Source: an uncultured Rhodospirillales bacterium (GTDB lineage: Bacteria; Pseudomonadota; Alphaproteobacteria; Acetobacterales; Acetobacteraceae). From it: a DNA stretch of 64,000 nt. The notes under the pieces were generated by a model that saw only the letters and a list, made by a program, of their open reading frames with translations, was not told the DNA's origin and searched no databases. The stretch lies in the NCBI GenBank assembly GCA_903844135.1, contig CAIMSN010000091.1, positions 18,651 through 82,650 of the forward strand. The letters are read 5' to 3'. This document shows, in pieces, positions 1 through 9,230 of the stretch (its first letter is position 1; every line of letters begins with the position of its first letter). Made by a program: the position numbers and the translations under genes.

Positions 1-239
1 CGGCGATCACCGGGACCGATCTGCGCGACGGCACCGGGCTCATCGCGTTCGGCCAGTTCAGCAACCAGATCGACTACCAGAACGCCGGATCGGCGCTGAA
101 CAAGACGATGAAGAGCGAGATCCTGTCGAAGATCGATACCGCGTCGCTGGAGGGCAAGACGGTGTCGGTGGTGGGCGTGTTCCAGCTCACCGATCCCGGC
201 ACCTGGCTGGTGACGCCGGTCAGGATGGACGTGCGGTGA
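1..239 (+). CDS. C-terminal fragment of a DUF2291-like periplasmic protein
   Basis: The frame is open from the left edge and ends in TGA at 237-239, so the start lies outside the window. About 78 residues are visible, ending in ...PGTWLVTPVRMDVR. This ending, with the preceding VGVFQL stretch, resembles the DUF2291 family of small predicted periplasmic (lipo)proteins, which commonly sit beside ribose-type sugar importers. The stop overlaps the GTG start of the next gene (GTGA), so it is the first visible gene of the sugar-transporter operon and is probably translationally coupled to it. Family assignment rests on the C-terminus and gene context; the molecular role of DUF2291 proteins is not known to me. 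Confidence 0.6.
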   Translation, partial: AITGTDLRDGTGLIAFGQFSNQIDYQNAGSALNKTMKSEILSKIDTASLEGKTVSVVGVFQLTDPGTWLVTPVRMDVR

Positions 240-1753
240 CCGCCGATCCCGACATCGTTCTGTCCGCGCACGACATCGTCAAGACCTACGGCGCGACGCA
301 TGCCCTGAAAGGGGTCAATTTCGAGATCCGCCGCGGCAAGGTCACGACCTTGTTCGGCGAGAACGGCGCCGGAAAGTCGACGCTGATGAAGATCCTCTCC
401 GGCGTGACGGTCCCGACCTCGGGCGACATCGTCCTGGACGGGGAGAAGGTGGTGTTCTCCTCCACCGTGGATGCGCGCGATCGCGGCGTTTCGATCATCC
501 ATCAGGAACTCAGCCTGGCGCCCAACATGAGCGTGCGGGACAACATCTTTCTCGGACGCGAGCTGCGCGGCGCCACCGGCGTCGACGATGCCGAGGAGGC
601 CCGCCAGACCGCGGGGCTGATGCGCGAACTGGAAGAGGACATCGATCCGCTCACCCTGGTCGAGGAGCTGCGCCTCGGCCAGCAGCAGATCGTCGAGATC
701 GCGCGGGCGCTCTCGGTCAACGCCAGGATCCTGATCATGGATGAACCGACCTCGGCGCTGAGCGCCAGCGAGGTCGAGGTGCTGTTCAAGGTGATCCGCG
801 ACCTGACCAGTCGCGGCGTGTCGATCGTCTATATCTCGCACCATCTCGAAGAGGCGCTGCAGATCACCGACTATGCGGTGGTGCTGCGCGACGGTGCGAT
901 CACCGCCACCGCCGAGGCGCGAGACATCGACCTGCAATGGATCGTGCAGAACATGGTCGGCGACCATTACGATCGCGGCTCGCCGCCGACCGGCTATGCC
1001 TTCGGCGACGTCGCTTTGTCGGTCCGCGACGTGTGCGTCGAGGACAAGGCCAAGGGCGCGCTTCTGGTCGATCATCTGTCGCTCGATGTCCGGGCCGGCG
1101 AGATCGTCTGCATCTACGGGCTGATGGGCGCGGGGCGGACAGAGCTGTTGGAAGCGATCGCCGGCCGGGTGCCGCTCGCCTCCGGCGCGGTCAGGCTGCA
1201 CGGGTCCGACCTGGCCGGGCTGAGCATCGCCGCCAGGATCGCCCGGGGTCTGGTGCTGGTGCCGGAGGACCGTCAGCGCGACGGCCTGGTGCAGACCATG
1301 TCGGTGGGCGAGAATCTGTCCCTGGCCAGCATCTCCAGCTTCGTCAGGGGCATGCTGACCTCGAGACCGCGCGAGCGGGCCCTGGTCGAGTCCGCGATCC
1401 GCAACGTGCACATCAAAACCGCCGGCGGCGGCGCGCCGATCGGCTCGCTGTCCGGCGGCAACCAGCAGAAGGTGGTGATCGGCAAGATGCTGGCGACCGG
1501 CCCGACCGCGATCCTGCTCGACGAGCCCAGCCGCGGCATCGATATCGGCGCCAAGTCGGAAGTGTTCCGGCTGCTGGGCGAGAAGGCAGCGCAAGGTCTG
1601 GCGGTGGTCTATTCGACCTCGGAAGTGCAGGAATGCCTCAGCGTCGCGCACCGGATCGTGGTGATGCGCAAGGGCAGGATCTCAGCGACGTTCGGACCGG
1701 ACGTCTCCAAGGAGGAGATCATGGCGGCATCCGGCGAGGCCGTCACATGCTGA
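236..1753 (+). CDS. Sugar ABC transporter ATP-binding protein, RbsA-like
   Basis: This is a cytoplasmic ATPase of a ribose/xylose/polyol-type importer, with two nucleotide-binding domains in one chain of 505 residues, the usual RbsA length. The first domain has Walker A GENGAGKST at residues 41-49, a degenerate LRLGQQQ signature and Walker B ILIMDEPTSALS. The second has a degenerate P-loop (GLMGAGRTE), signature LSGGNQQK and Walker B ILLDEPSRGIDIG, the asymmetric pattern typical of this family. The GTG start overlaps the upstream stop codon. Permease and binding-protein genes follow on the same strand. The substrate cannot be read from the sequence; a downstream sugar/polyol-type dehydrogenase suggests a sugar or sugar alcohol. 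Confidence 0.93.
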   Translation: MTADPDIVLSAHDIVKTYGATHALKGVNFEIRRGKVTTLFGENGAGKSTLMKILSGVTVPTSGDIVLDGEKVVFSSTVDARDRGVSIIHQELSLAPNMSVRDNIFLGRELRGATGVDDAEEARQTAGLMRELEEDIDPLTLVEELRLGQQQIVEIARALSVNARILIMDEPTSALSASEVEVLFKVIRDLTSRGVSIVYISHHLEEALQITDYAVVLRDGAITATAEARDIDLQWIVQNMVGDHYDRGSPPTGYAFGDVALSVRDVCVEDKAKGALLVDHLSLDVRAGEIVCIYGLMGAGRTELLEAIAGRVPLASGAVRLHGSDLAGLSIAARIARGLVLVPEDRQRDGLVQTMSVGENLSLASISSFVRGMLTSRPRERALVESAIRNVHIKTAGGGAPIGSLSGGNQQKVVIGKMLATGPTAILLDEPSRGIDIGAKSEVFRLLGEKAAQGLAVVYSTSEVQECLSVAHRIVVMRKGRISATFGPDVSKEEIMAASGEAVTC

Positions 1754-1781
1754 GCCAACATATGAAGACAGAGTTGCGACC

Positions 1782-2846
1782 ATGACAGAGACGAGCCTTT
1801 CCGCCGGACCGTCCGGGGCGCCTCGCGCACGAAGCACGCTGCACGACATCGAGATCGGACGGCTGCTGCTGGAAGGGCGTGCCTTCTTCGCGCTGATCGT
1901 GATCGTCGCGGTGTTCTCGGCGCTGTCTCCGTACTATTTCTCGCTCGGCAACTTCCTGACCATGGCGTCGCACGTGGCGATCTACGGCATCCTGGCGATC
2001 GGCATGCTGCTGGTGATCCTCAATGGCGGCATCGACCTGTCGGTCGGCTCGACACTGGGTCTGTCCGGGGTGATCGCAGGGTTCCTGATGCAGGGGGTCA
2101 CCATCGGCGGCGTGATCCTGTATCCGCCGGTCTGGGTGGTGGCGGTGCTGACCTGCCTGCTCGGCGGGCTGGTCGGGCTGGTCAACGGCGTGCTGGTGGC
2201 GCGCTTCAAGGTGCCGGCGTTCGTCGCCACGCTCGGGGTGATGTATGTGGCGCGCGGCGTGGCGCTGCTGATCACCAACGGGCTGACCTACAACAATCTC
2301 GGCGGCCGGGCGGCGCTGGGCAATACCGGCTTCAACTGGCTCGGCTTCAACCACCTGTTCGGCGTACCGATCGGCGTGATGGTGCTGGCGGTGGTGGCGC
2401 TGGTCGGCAATCTGGCGCTGGCGCGCACCGCGTTCGGACGCTGGCTCTATGCGTCGGGCGGCAACGAGCGCGCGGCGGAACTGGCCGGCGTGCCGGTCCG
2501 GCGGGTGCAGGTCTCGGTCTATGTGTTGTCGGGCATCTGCGCCGCGGCGGCCGGGCTGATCCTGTCGTCGCAGCTCACCTCGGCCGGCCCGACCGCCGGT
2601 CTGTCCTACGAGCTGACCGCGATCGCCGCGGTGGTGGTCGGCGGCGCCGCGCTGACCGGCGGCCGCGGCACCATCCGCGGCACGCTGCTGGGCGCGTTCG
2701 TGATCGGCTTCCTGTCGGACGGGTTGGTCATCATCGGCATCTCGTCCTACTGGCAGACGGTGTTCACCGGCGCGGTGATCGTGCTGGCCGTGCTGCTGAA
2801 CAAGGTGCAGTACACGCGACGGCCGAAGCGGCCGGCCGCCGCCTGA
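1782..2846 (+). CDS. Sugar ABC transporter permease, RbsC-like
   Basis: This inner-membrane permease subunit (354 residues) has about 8-10 hydrophobic helices after a short cytoplasmic N-terminus. The family hallmark is visible: NGGIDLSVGS near residue 80, followed by VNGVLVARFKVPAFVATLG and, near the C-terminus, AAVVVGGAALTGGRGTIRGT. These belong to the BPD_transp_2 family (RbsC, XylH, AraH). The gene starts 28 bases after the ATPase gene and is followed 54 bases later by the binding-protein gene, so the three form a complete importer. It should pair with the RbsA-like ATPase encoded just upstream. Substrate is undetermined. Confidence 0.93.
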   Translation: MTETSLSAGPSGAPRARSTLHDIEIGRLLLEGRAFFALIVIVAVFSALSPYYFSLGNFLTMASHVAIYGILAIGMLLVILNGGIDLSVGSTLGLSGVIAGFLMQGVTIGGVILYPPVWVVAVLTCLLGGLVGLVNGVLVARFKVPAFVATLGVMYVARGVALLITNGLTYNNLGGRAALGNTGFNWLGFNHLFGVPIGVMVLAVVALVGNLALARTAFGRWLYASGGNERAAELAGVPVRRVQVSVYVLSGICAAAAGLILSSQLTSAGPTAGLSYELTAIAAVVVGGAALTGGRGTIRGTLLGAFVIGFLSDGLVIIGISSYWQTVFTGAVIVLAVLLNKVQYTRRPKRPAAA

Positions 2847-2900
2847 GACGGGGTTCGCGACCCCACGCGCAACCAAACACGAACAATGAGGAAACGATCC

Positions 2901-3860
2901 ATGCGGAAAAAGACTCTCCTGGCGATGACGGCGCTGACATTGGCCGCCTCCACCCTGGCGTCCGCCGGCCAGGCGCGCGCGGCCGGCGGCGGGCTGATGA
3001 CCATCATCGTCAACGACCCGTCCAACCCCTACTGGCTGACCGAAGGCAAGGTCGCGGCCGCCGAGGCGCAGAAGCTCGGCTACACCGCCAATGTCGGCGC
3101 GTCGAAGGGCGATACCAACACCGAGAGCAATCTGATCGACACCGCGATCACCAACCATTCGGTGGCGATCATCCTCGATCCCGCCAATGCCAGCGGCTCC
3201 GTGGGCGCGGTCAAGAAGGCGATCGCGGCCAACATCCCGGTGTTCCTGGTCAATGCGGAGATCAACGAGCCCGGCCTGGCCAAGGCACAGCTTGTCTCGA
3301 ACAACGCGCAGGGCGCGGCGCTGGGCGCGCAGCGCTGGGTGAAGCTGGTCGGGCAGAAGGGCAATTATGTCGAACTGCTCGGCTCGCCGTCCGACAACAA
3401 CGCCGCGACCCGCTCGAACGGCTACGAGACGGTGCTGAGCCAGTATTCCGGATTGAAGAAGGTCGGATCGCAGGTCGCCAACTGGGACCGTACCCAGGGC
3501 CACGACAAGATGCAGAACCTGCTGCAGGCGCATCCCGACATCATCGGCGTGATCAGCGGCAACGACGAGATGGCGCTGGGTGCGATCGCGGCGCTCAAGG
3601 AAGCCGGCAAGCTGTCGAGCATCAAGGTCGGCGGGTTCGACGGATCGCCCGACGCGGTGGCAGCGATCAAGGCGGGCGAGCTGCAATATACCGTGCTGCA
3701 GCCAGTGGCGATCTTCTCCGCCAAGGCGGTGGACGAGGCGGATTCGTTCCTCAAGACCGGCAAGACCGGCGTGGCGAACGAGAAGCAGTTGTTCAACTGC
3801 GTCCTGATCACCAAGACCAATGTCGGCAACTACGTCTCGGCCTTTACCCTGAAGAAGTAG
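2901..3860 (+). CDS. Sugar ABC transporter periplasmic binding protein, RbsB-like
   Basis: This 319-residue periplasmic solute-binding protein has a Sec signal peptide (KKTLLAMTALTLAASTLASA, cleavage near ARA|AG). The mature part starts MTIIVNDPSNPYW, typical of the peripla_BP_4 (ribose/galactose) fold. Ligand-pocket landmarks of that fold are present: NDPSNPYW, ANIPVFLVN, NWDRTQG, GVISGNDEMALGAI and GGFDGSPDA. An ATG at 2886 is in frame, but the Shine-Dalgarno GAGGAAAC at 2888-2895 lies between it and ATG 2901, so 2901 is chosen. It is the third importer gene and probably sets the specificity of the system; no ligand can be assigned from sequence alone. Confidence 0.92.
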   Translation: MRKKTLLAMTALTLAASTLASAGQARAAGGGLMTIIVNDPSNPYWLTEGKVAAAEAQKLGYTANVGASKGDTNTESNLIDTAITNHSVAIILDPANASGSVGAVKKAIAANIPVFLVNAEINEPGLAKAQLVSNNAQGAALGAQRWVKLVGQKGNYVELLGSPSDNNAATRSNGYETVLSQYSGLKKVGSQVANWDRTQGHDKMQNLLQAHPDIIGVISGNDEMALGAIAALKEAGKLSSIKVGGFDGSPDAVAAIKAGELQYTVLQPVAIFSAKAVDEADSFLKTGKTGVANEKQLFNCVLITKTNVGNYVSAFTLKK

Positions 3861-3910
3861 TCTCGCCCGGGACGGGGGCATCTCCCCGTCCCGCCTTGGA
3901 GTTCGGCACC

Positions 3911-4687
3911 ATGAGCGGCAGCACCGTGCAACAGCGTTTCAGCCTGGAAGGGCGCCGGGTCCTCGTCACCGGCGCCTCGCGCGGCATCGGCATCGCCCTG
4001 TGCGACGTGCTGAGCCAGGCCGGCGCCGATATCGTCGCGGTGGCCCGCGATCCGGCCGGGTTGCAGGCGGCGGCGTCGCTGGTCGAGGCCAACGGACGAC
4101 GCTGCCTGACGATCGGCGCCGACCTGGCGCTCCCCGACGCGCCGGAGCGGGTCGGACGCGAGGCGCTGGCGGCCTGGGGCACGATCGACGTGCTGGTGAA
4201 CAATGCCGGCGTCAGCGTGCCGAAGAGCCTGCTGGAGCAGTCGATCGAGGAATGGGACTTCATCCAGGCGGTCAACCTGCGGGCGCCCTGGCTTTTGGCA
4301 CGCACCCTGGCGCCGGCGATGATCGCGCAGAAACGCGGCAAGATCGTCAATGTGAGTTCCCAGACCAGCGCGGTGGCACTCACCGAGCACGGCGCCTACG
4401 CGGCATCGAAGAACGGGCTGAACGCCCTGACCAAGGTGATGACGGTCGAATGGGCGCCGTTCAACATCCAGGCCAACGCGATCTGCCCGACCGTGACCTG
4501 GACGCCGATGGCGGAGCGTATATGGGGCGACCCGGCCCGGCTGGACCCGATGCTGGCCAGGATACCCGCAGGGCGGGTGGCGACGCCGGAAGAGGTATGC
4601 GACGTGGTGCTGTTCCTGTCCTGCGCCGCCTCGGACATGGTCAACGGCCACGCGCTGCTCGTCGATGGCGGTTACACGGCGCTCTGA
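3911..4687 (+). CDS. SDR-family NAD(P)-dependent dehydrogenase (sugar/polyol type)
   Basis: This classical short-chain dehydrogenase of 258 residues has the cofactor motif TGASRGIG (20-27), NNAG (97-100), and the catalytic Ser at about 150 with Tyr163 and Lys167 in YAASK. The C-terminus (NGHALLVDGGYTAL) is typical of gluconate 5-dehydrogenase/KduD-like enzymes. ATG 3911 is preceded by GGAG at 3898-3901 with good spacing; an upstream TTG at 3896 is less likely. The gene follows the binding-protein gene by 50 bases on the same strand, so it probably oxidises or reduces the sugar or polyol brought in by the importer. NAD versus NADP preference and substrate are not determinable here. Confidence 0.85.
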   Translation: MSGSTVQQRFSLEGRRVLVTGASRGIGIALCDVLSQAGADIVAVARDPAGLQAAASLVEANGRRCLTIGADLALPDAPERVGREALAAWGTIDVLVNNAGVSVPKSLLEQSIEEWDFIQAVNLRAPWLLARTLAPAMIAQKRGKIVNVSSQTSAVALTEHGAYAASKNGLNALTKVMTVEWAPFNIQANAICPTVTWTPMAERIWGDPARLDPMLARIPAGRVATPEEVCDVVLFLSCAASDMVNGHALLVDGGYTAL

Positions 4688-4783
4688 GCGCGTCTTGCGC
4701 ATCGCGCCGGCGCCTCATGACACGGGATTCCCGGCACGTAATCGTTAATTATCGGTTAATGTTGCATGACGTTACGTTCACTC

Positions 4784-4812
4784 TTGACGGACATCGAAAC
4801 GATGCCTGCTAT
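4784..4812 (+). promoter_or_regulatory. Sigma-70-type promoter of the S53 peptidase gene
   Basis: TTGACG (4784-4789) and TGCTAT (4807-4812) are separated by exactly 17 bases and lie 45 bases before the ATG at 4857. The 4741-4785 stretch just upstream is AT-rich for this genome (repeated TTAAT/GTTA words), as expected of an active promoter. This gives the peptidase its own transcript, independent of the sugar operon. Confidence 0.6.
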
Positions 4813-4856
4813 GCATCAGGCGCATGCGCGTCGCAACGAGAACATGAGAGCTAACG

Positions 4857-6755
4857 ATGCGGATCAGCAGGCAGCGAACACTCCTTTCCGCGACGGCGGC
4901 CATGGCGCTATGCGCCGCGGCACCGATTTCGGCAGGCCGGGCGGCCACGGTCGCCTCCCCCTCCCTGAACGCCCAGGACGTCGCGATCGGCGACCCGGTG
5001 GCGCAGACCGTCTACCTGGCGCTCCGCAAGCCCGCGGCCGCGGAGGCCTACGCCCGCGAGGTGCAGACGCCCGGCGCGCTGTTCCATAAGTTCCTCTCCC
5101 GCGACGAGTTCGTCGCCCAGTTCGCGCCGACCGACGCCGACATCGCCAAGGTCGAGAGCGCGCTCACGCAACTCGGATACACCATCGGCACGGTGTTCCC
5201 GAACCATCTCGGCATCCAGGTGACCAGCTCGGCCGGCTCCGCCGAAGCGGCGCTGGGCGTCAAGCTCAAGCGCATGACGGTGGCCGGACGCACCGGCATG
5301 GTGCCGGTCGGCGCCGTCACCATCCCCGCCTCGATCCGCAGCCTGGTGCGCGGCGTCGGCGGCCTGAATACGCTGCGTCTGCCGCATCCGATGAAGGCGA
5401 CCTCGGCGGTCGCAAATCAGGCGACCACCACCCCGTACGTGGCCGGGACCGCGCTCACCGGCGGCAAGTCCGGCAGCTACCTGCCGGCGGACTTCGCCAC
5501 CCGCTACGGCGTGAACCCGATCTACGCGAACGGCATCAAGGGCCGCGGCACCACGGTCGGCATCGTCACCCTGGCCAACTTCTACCCGGCCGACGCGTAC
5601 GCCTTCTGGTCGGCGATCGGCCTGACCGTCGCCCAGAATCGCATCACCACGGTGAACGTCGATGGCGGCACCGACATCGCGCCGAGCGATGCGCTGGGTG
5701 AGGGCGAGACCGACATCGACGTCGAGGAGTCGGGCGGCCTGGCGCCGGACGCGTCGCTGCGCGTCTACATCGCGCCGAACAACACCAACGCCAACTTCAT
5801 CGACGGCTTCGAGGCCGCCGCGTCGGAGAACATCGCCGACACCGTCTCGGTGAGCTGGGGCCAGCCCGAGCTCGACTTCTTTGCCGAGCCGAGCCAGAAC
5901 ATCGCTGACTCGACCTACTTCCTCGACGCGTTCCACGACGTGTTCCTGGAGATGGGCATCCAGGGCCAGTCGATGTATGTCGCGACCGGTGATTCCGGCT
6001 CGTACGACACGGTGCGCGGCTGCCCGAACTCCGGCACGCCGTCAGCCACCACGCCGGTATGCAACGCACCCTACGCGGTCGACTCGCCGGCGAGCGATCC
6101 GGCTGTGACCGGCGCCGGCGGCACCACGATCCCGCTGTCGCTCAAGCTGACCAGCGGCGCCGTGCTCTCGGTGACGCAGGAGCAGGCCTGGAGCTGGAAC
6201 TACATCTACACCCAGACCGCCGCGCAGGGTCATCCGATCGCCCTCTCCAGCCTGTTCTCGGTCGGCGACGGCGGTGGCGTGAGCTCCTACTTCAAGGCGC
6301 CCTACTACCAGCAGGGCATCTCCGGCATCACCAAGACCAAGGCCGGCCAGAGCTTCACCGAGAATACCGGTTCGGGCGCGGTCACGCTGCTCACCCTGCC
6401 GGCCAAGTTCGCCGGCCGGAACCTGCCGGACATCTCCACCGACGCCGATCCTGAGAGCGGCTACCAGTTCATCGAGGAGGGCAAGGTGGTCACCTTCGAG
6501 GGCGGCACCAGCTTCGTCGCGCCGCAGCTCAATGGCGTGACCGCCCTCGCCGTGCAGGGCGTCGGCGGCCGGGTCGGGCTGCTGAACAACGTCGCCTACG
6601 GCCTCGGCCTCAGCGGCTCCGACGACGTCACCGCCGGCGACAACTGGGGCTATAACGGTGCCATCGGCTACGACAACGCCACCGGCATCGGCAAGCTGAA
6701 CGCGACCAAGCTCGCGAACTCGCTGCTGCAGCTCAAGGCGCTCTACGGACGCTGA
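4857..6755 (+). CDS. Secreted S53 (sedolisin/pseudomonalisin-type) acid serine peptidase
   Basis: This 632-residue exported preproprotein starts with an N-terminal signal peptide (hydrophobic core ATAAMALCAAAPISAGRAA), followed by a pro-kumamolisin activation domain (about residues 35-180, with FLSRDEFVAQF) and a subtilisin-like catalytic domain. The sedolisin catalytic set is visible: ExxxD as Glu284/Asp288, ATGDSG carrying the oxyanion Asp, and the nucleophile Ser552 in GGTSFVAP. The C-terminal calcium-site pattern (DNWGYNGAIGYDNATGIG) is present. Family members are active at acid pH after self-cleavage. The gene has its own promoter and ends just before a strong terminator. A second, more divergent S53 gene lies at 44256-46421. 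Confidence 0.93.
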   Translation: MRISRQRTLLSATAAMALCAAAPISAGRAATVASPSLNAQDVAIGDPVAQTVYLALRKPAAAEAYAREVQTPGALFHKFLSRDEFVAQFAPTDADIAKVESALTQLGYTIGTVFPNHLGIQVTSSAGSAEAALGVKLKRMTVAGRTGMVPVGAVTIPASIRSLVRGVGGLNTLRLPHPMKATSAVANQATTTPYVAGTALTGGKSGSYLPADFATRYGVNPIYANGIKGRGTTVGIVTLANFYPADAYAFWSAIGLTVAQNRITTVNVDGGTDIAPSDALGEGETDIDVEESGGLAPDASLRVYIAPNNTNANFIDGFEAAASENIADTVSVSWGQPELDFFAEPSQNIADSTYFLDAFHDVFLEMGIQGQSMYVATGDSGSYDTVRGCPNSGTPSATTPVCNAPYAVDSPASDPAVTGAGGTTIPLSLKLTSGAVLSVTQEQAWSWNYIYTQTAAQGHPIALSSLFSVGDGGGVSSYFKAPYYQQGISGITKTKAGQSFTENTGSGAVTLLTLPAKFAGRNLPDISTDADPESGYQFIEEGKVVTFEGGTSFVAPQLNGVTALAVQGVGGRVGLLNNVAYGLGLSGSDDVTAGDNWGYNGAIGYDNATGIGKLNATKLANSLLQLKALYGR

Positions 6756-6762
6756 GCCGCTC

Positions 6763-6801
6763 CCGCCGCCTGGTCCGGACCCTCTCCGGACCAGGCGGCG
6801 G
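6763..6801. terminator. Bidirectional terminator hairpin
   Basis: A perfect 17-bp inverted repeat (6763-6779 and 6785-6801, arms CCGCCGCCTGGTCCGGA and its complement) flanks a 5-base loop. It sits between the 3' ends of two convergent genes (stops at 6755 and 6804), so it can end transcription from both sides. No clear T-run follows. Confidence 0.8.
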
Positions 6802-6803
6802 CC

Positions 6804-8075
6804 TCATAGCTCGATCGACCGCAAGAAGGCCGCCAAGGCGGCGACGGCGAGCCCGGCATCCCCGGGCTCGACCGATTCGGCAGGATTGTGGCTCAGGCCG
6901 CCGGCGCACCGCACGAACAGCATCGCCATCTTGCAGAGCGCCGCCATCGCCATCGCATCGTGACCCGCTCCGCTCGGCAGCCGGATCGTCGCCGCCCCCA
7001 CCTGCGCGCAGGCCAGTTCCAGCGCCGTCATCAGGCCGGGATCGCAGGGCGCCGCCGCGGCCTCGTGCGTGCGCTCGACCACCGCCTCGACCCGGTGCTC
7101 CGCCGCCGCCTGCAGCAGCGCCGCCTCGATCTCGCTCCAGGCGCGCCGGCGCAGGCCATCCTCAGGCGCGCGCAGGTCGAGCGTGAAACCGGCACGCCCC
7201 GCGATGACGTTCACGGCGCCGGGATGCGCCTCGATCCGCCCGACCGTCGCCGTCACCCCGTCATGCGACAGGGCGATGCGGCGGATCGCCACCATCATCT
7301 CGGCCGCGGCGGCCAGCGCGTCGCGCCGTCCCCGCATCGGCACGGTTCCGGCGTGGCCAGCCTCCCCGGTCAGCGCGATCCGGTAACGCGCCGCGCCATT
7401 GATCCCGGCGACCACGCCCAGCGCCAGGCCGGCGCGCTCCAGCACCGGGCCCTGCTCGATATGCAGTTCGACGAAGCCGAGCGCGCGTCCGCGGAAGCGT
7501 GCCGCGGCGAGGCGATCCGGGTCGCCGCCGAAGCGTCGCAGCGCGTCCGCCAGTACGGTCCCGTCCTGGTCGCGCGCGGCGGCCTGGGCGCCGGCATCGA
7601 GCGTGCCGGCGAGCGCGCGCGAGCCGGTCAGGGTGGCGGGGAAGCGCACCCCTTCCTCGTCGCCGAACGCATACAGCGCGACCGCGAACGGCAGGGCGAC
7701 GGCGTCCGCCTGCAGCGTCTCGATCGCCGCCAGCCCGCCCAGCACGCCGAGCGTGCCGTCGTAGCGTCCTGCATCGCGCACCGTGTCGATATGCGAGCCG
7801 AGCAGCAGCACCGGCGAGTCCGGCGCCGGGCCCGGCCAGAGCCCGACCAGGGTCGCCGCGGGATCGAGCGACACCGACAGCCCGGCCTCGCGCATCCAGC
7901 CGGCGATCAGGTCGACGGCGTCGCGGTGCGCCGGCGAGAGATAGAGCCTGGTCAGGCCATCGGCGTCGTCGCTGCAGGCGGCCAGCCGGTCGAGCCGGCG
8001 CATCAGCCGGTCGGTGATCTGCATGCGCGTCGCGTCCGCCAACCGCTTCCCCTCCACGATCCGGTCCGCCACCAT
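6804..8075 (-). CDS. M20-family allantoate/N-carbamoyl-amino-acid amidohydrolase (AllC-like)
   Basis: This 423-residue cytoplasmic metal-dependent amidohydrolase has metal-ligand motifs in order: GSHIDT (His95, Asp97), RYDG (Asp106), GDEEG (Glu140, Glu141) and LHIEQGP (His205). The C-terminal part carries [11 protein letters not shown] and GGLSHNPAE, typical of allantoate amidohydrolase, ureidoglycine aminohydrolase and N-carbamoyl-L-amino-acid hydrolase. ATG at 8075 is chosen because CACGAGGA lies just upstream; a longer frame to 8168 would run through the divergent uraH start. The start codon lies 39 bases from divergent uraH, so a role in purine-ring (allantoate) degradation is favoured over hydantoin metabolism. 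Exact substrate is inferred from this neighbour. Confidence 0.85.
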   Translation of the reverse strand: MVADRIVEGKRLADATRMQITDRLMRRLDRLAACSDDADGLTRLYLSPAHRDAVDLIAGWMREAGLSVSLDPAATLVGLWPGPAPDSPVLLLGSHIDTVRDAGRYDGTLGVLGGLAAIETLQADAVALPFAVALYAFGDEEGVRFPATLTGSRALAGTLDAGAQAAARDQDGTVLADALRRFGGDPDRLAAARFRGRALGFVELHIEQGPVLERAGLALGVVAGINGAARYRIALTGEAGHAGTVPMRGRRDALAAAAEMMVAIRRIALSHDGVTATVGRIEAHPGAVNVIAGRAGFTLDLRAPEDGLRRRAWSEIEAALLQAAAEHRVEAVVERTHEAAAAPCDPGLMTALELACAQVGAATIRLPSGAGHDAMAMAALCKMAMLFVRCAGGLSHNPAESVEPGDAGLAVAALAAFLRSIEL

Positions 8076-8114
8076 GCTATCCTCGTGCCGCAGCCCGCCA
8101 GAGCAGGAGCCGCC

Positions 8115-8483
8115 ATGTCGTCGAGCGCCCAAGATGGCCGCTCCTCCGGGGGCCGCCTCACCACCCATGTGCTCGACACCGCCAGCGGCCGGCCCGGTGC
8201 CGGACTGCGGCTGACCCTGTCGCGGATCGACGGCGACCGCATCGAGCGGCTGGGCGCGTTCGTGACCAACGCGGACGGGCGGTGCGAGGCGCCGCTGCTG
8301 GCGGGGGAGGCGCTGTCAGCGGGCGAGTACGAGCTGCTGTTCCATGTCGCGGAATGGCGCGACGGCGGTCCCGGCTTCTACGACGTGATCCCGATCCGCT
8401 TCAGGGTGGTCGATCCTTCGGCGCACCATCACGTGCCGCTGATCGTGTCGGCGTTCGGTTACGCCACCTACCGGGGCAGCTAG
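8115..8483 (+). CDS. uraH: 5-hydroxyisourate hydrolase (transthyretin-like)
   Basis: This 122-residue enzyme hydrolyses 5-hydroxyisourate, the product of urate oxidation, to OHCU on the way to allantoin. The family signature is clear: TTHVLD with His18, Arg56 in the middle, HHHVPLIVS (His105-107 region) and the C-terminal tetrapeptide YRGS (119-122), which separates true hydrolases from transthyretins. The ATG is preceded by AGGAG at 8105-8109. It diverges from the AllC-like amidohydrolase gene, giving two steps of the urate-to-ureidoglycolate route side by side. Other steps (urate oxidase, OHCU decarboxylase, allantoinase) are not in this window. Confidence 0.95.
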   Translation: MSSSAQDGRSSGGRLTTHVLDTASGRPGAGLRLTLSRIDGDRIERLGAFVTNADGRCEAPLLAGEALSAGEYELLFHVAEWRDGGPGFYDVIPIRFRVVDPSAHHHVPLIVSAFGYATYRGS

Positions 8484-8537
8484 AGCACGGTCCGTTCGCC
8501 TTGGCTCACGCCCCGTGCTCTGGCCTGTTGTTTCAAC

Positions 8538-8583
8538 GAGCATCTCCATCCGATCAGACGATTCCGTTCGATCGGATGACGCT
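8538..8583. repeat. Palindromic dispersed repeat, copy A
   Basis: The element begins GAGCATCTCCA (8538-8548) and carries a 9-bp inverted repeat CATCCGATC/GATCGGATG (8547-8555, 8570-8578), closing with GCTCT. A second copy with the same opening and architecture is at 22437-22483. It overlaps the 3' end and stop codon of the TetR gene (8554) and could act as a terminator. A further weak inverted repeat, GAGCACGG/CCGTGCTC (8483-8490, 8513-8520), directly precedes it. Confidence 0.55.
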
Positions 8584-9222
8584 CTCGGGCCGCATCAGCT
8601 CCGCCAGGACCGCCTGTCGCGGCGCGTCGACGAAGCCGAACAGCAGGGCCGCGGCCGACGCGAGGGCGCTCGGTCGCAGGTCCGGGTCCTGGATCTCGCC
8701 CGCCGTCCAGAAGGACAGCACGCCGCGGAACGCGATCGCCAGTTGATCGGGCAGAACCAGCCGGCCGAGCGCGCGATGCGCCGGCGACAGGCAGGCGGCG
8801 TCGCCCAGGGCCTCGGCCCACAGGGCGCGCGAACGCTCCCGGATCGCCCCCGGCTCTGGACACGGCTGTGAACCCGGGGCGCCGATCGCGGCCATCACCG
8901 CGCGGTTGACCCGCGGCGTCTCGGTCATCACCGCAGCCGCGATCGCGACCACGTCGAGGACACGCTGCACGCTGTCGGCCGACGCGGCGGTCGCCGCACG
9001 ACGATGCATCCGTTCGATCCGCTCGGCCGACAGGGCCCGCATGATCTCCAGCTTGCTGCCGAACTGGTTGAACGGCGTGGCGAAACTGACGCCGGCCGCT
9101 GCGGCGAGGTCGCGCATCGAGAAATCGGCGCTCCCCTCGCCCAGCAGGCGCTCGGCGGCAGCGAGCACCTTGGCACGGGTGGTCGCCGGCGCGTGGGCAG
9201 GACGGGTCTTGCTGCTTGTCAT
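8554..9222 (-). CDS. TetR-family transcriptional regulator
   Basis: This 222-residue DNA-binding repressor has an N-terminal TetR helix-turn-helix (about residues 15-62) containing FSMRDLAAAAGVSFATPFNQFGSK, where the AxxAGVSxxTxFNxFGSK pattern is diagnostic. The C-terminal two-thirds is the variable ligand/dimerisation domain and gives no ligand. It is divergent from a short-chain dehydrogenase gene; between them lies a perfect 14-bp palindrome overlapping a TATAAT box, so it most likely represses both itself and the dehydrogenase. The 3' end overlaps a dispersed palindromic repeat. The regulated pathway is unknown. Confidence 0.9.
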   Translation of the reverse strand: MTSSKTRPAHAPATTRAKVLAAAERLLGEGSADFSMRDLAAAAGVSFATPFNQFGSKLEIMRALSAERIERMHRRAATAASADSVQRVLDVVAIAAAVMTETPRVNRAVMAAIGAPGSQPCPEPGAIRERSRALWAEALGDAACLSPAHRALGRLVLPDQLAIAFRGVLSFWTAGEIQDPDLRPSALASAAALLFGFVDAPRQAVLAELMRPESVIRSNGIV

Positions 9223-9230
9223 CGACGGAC

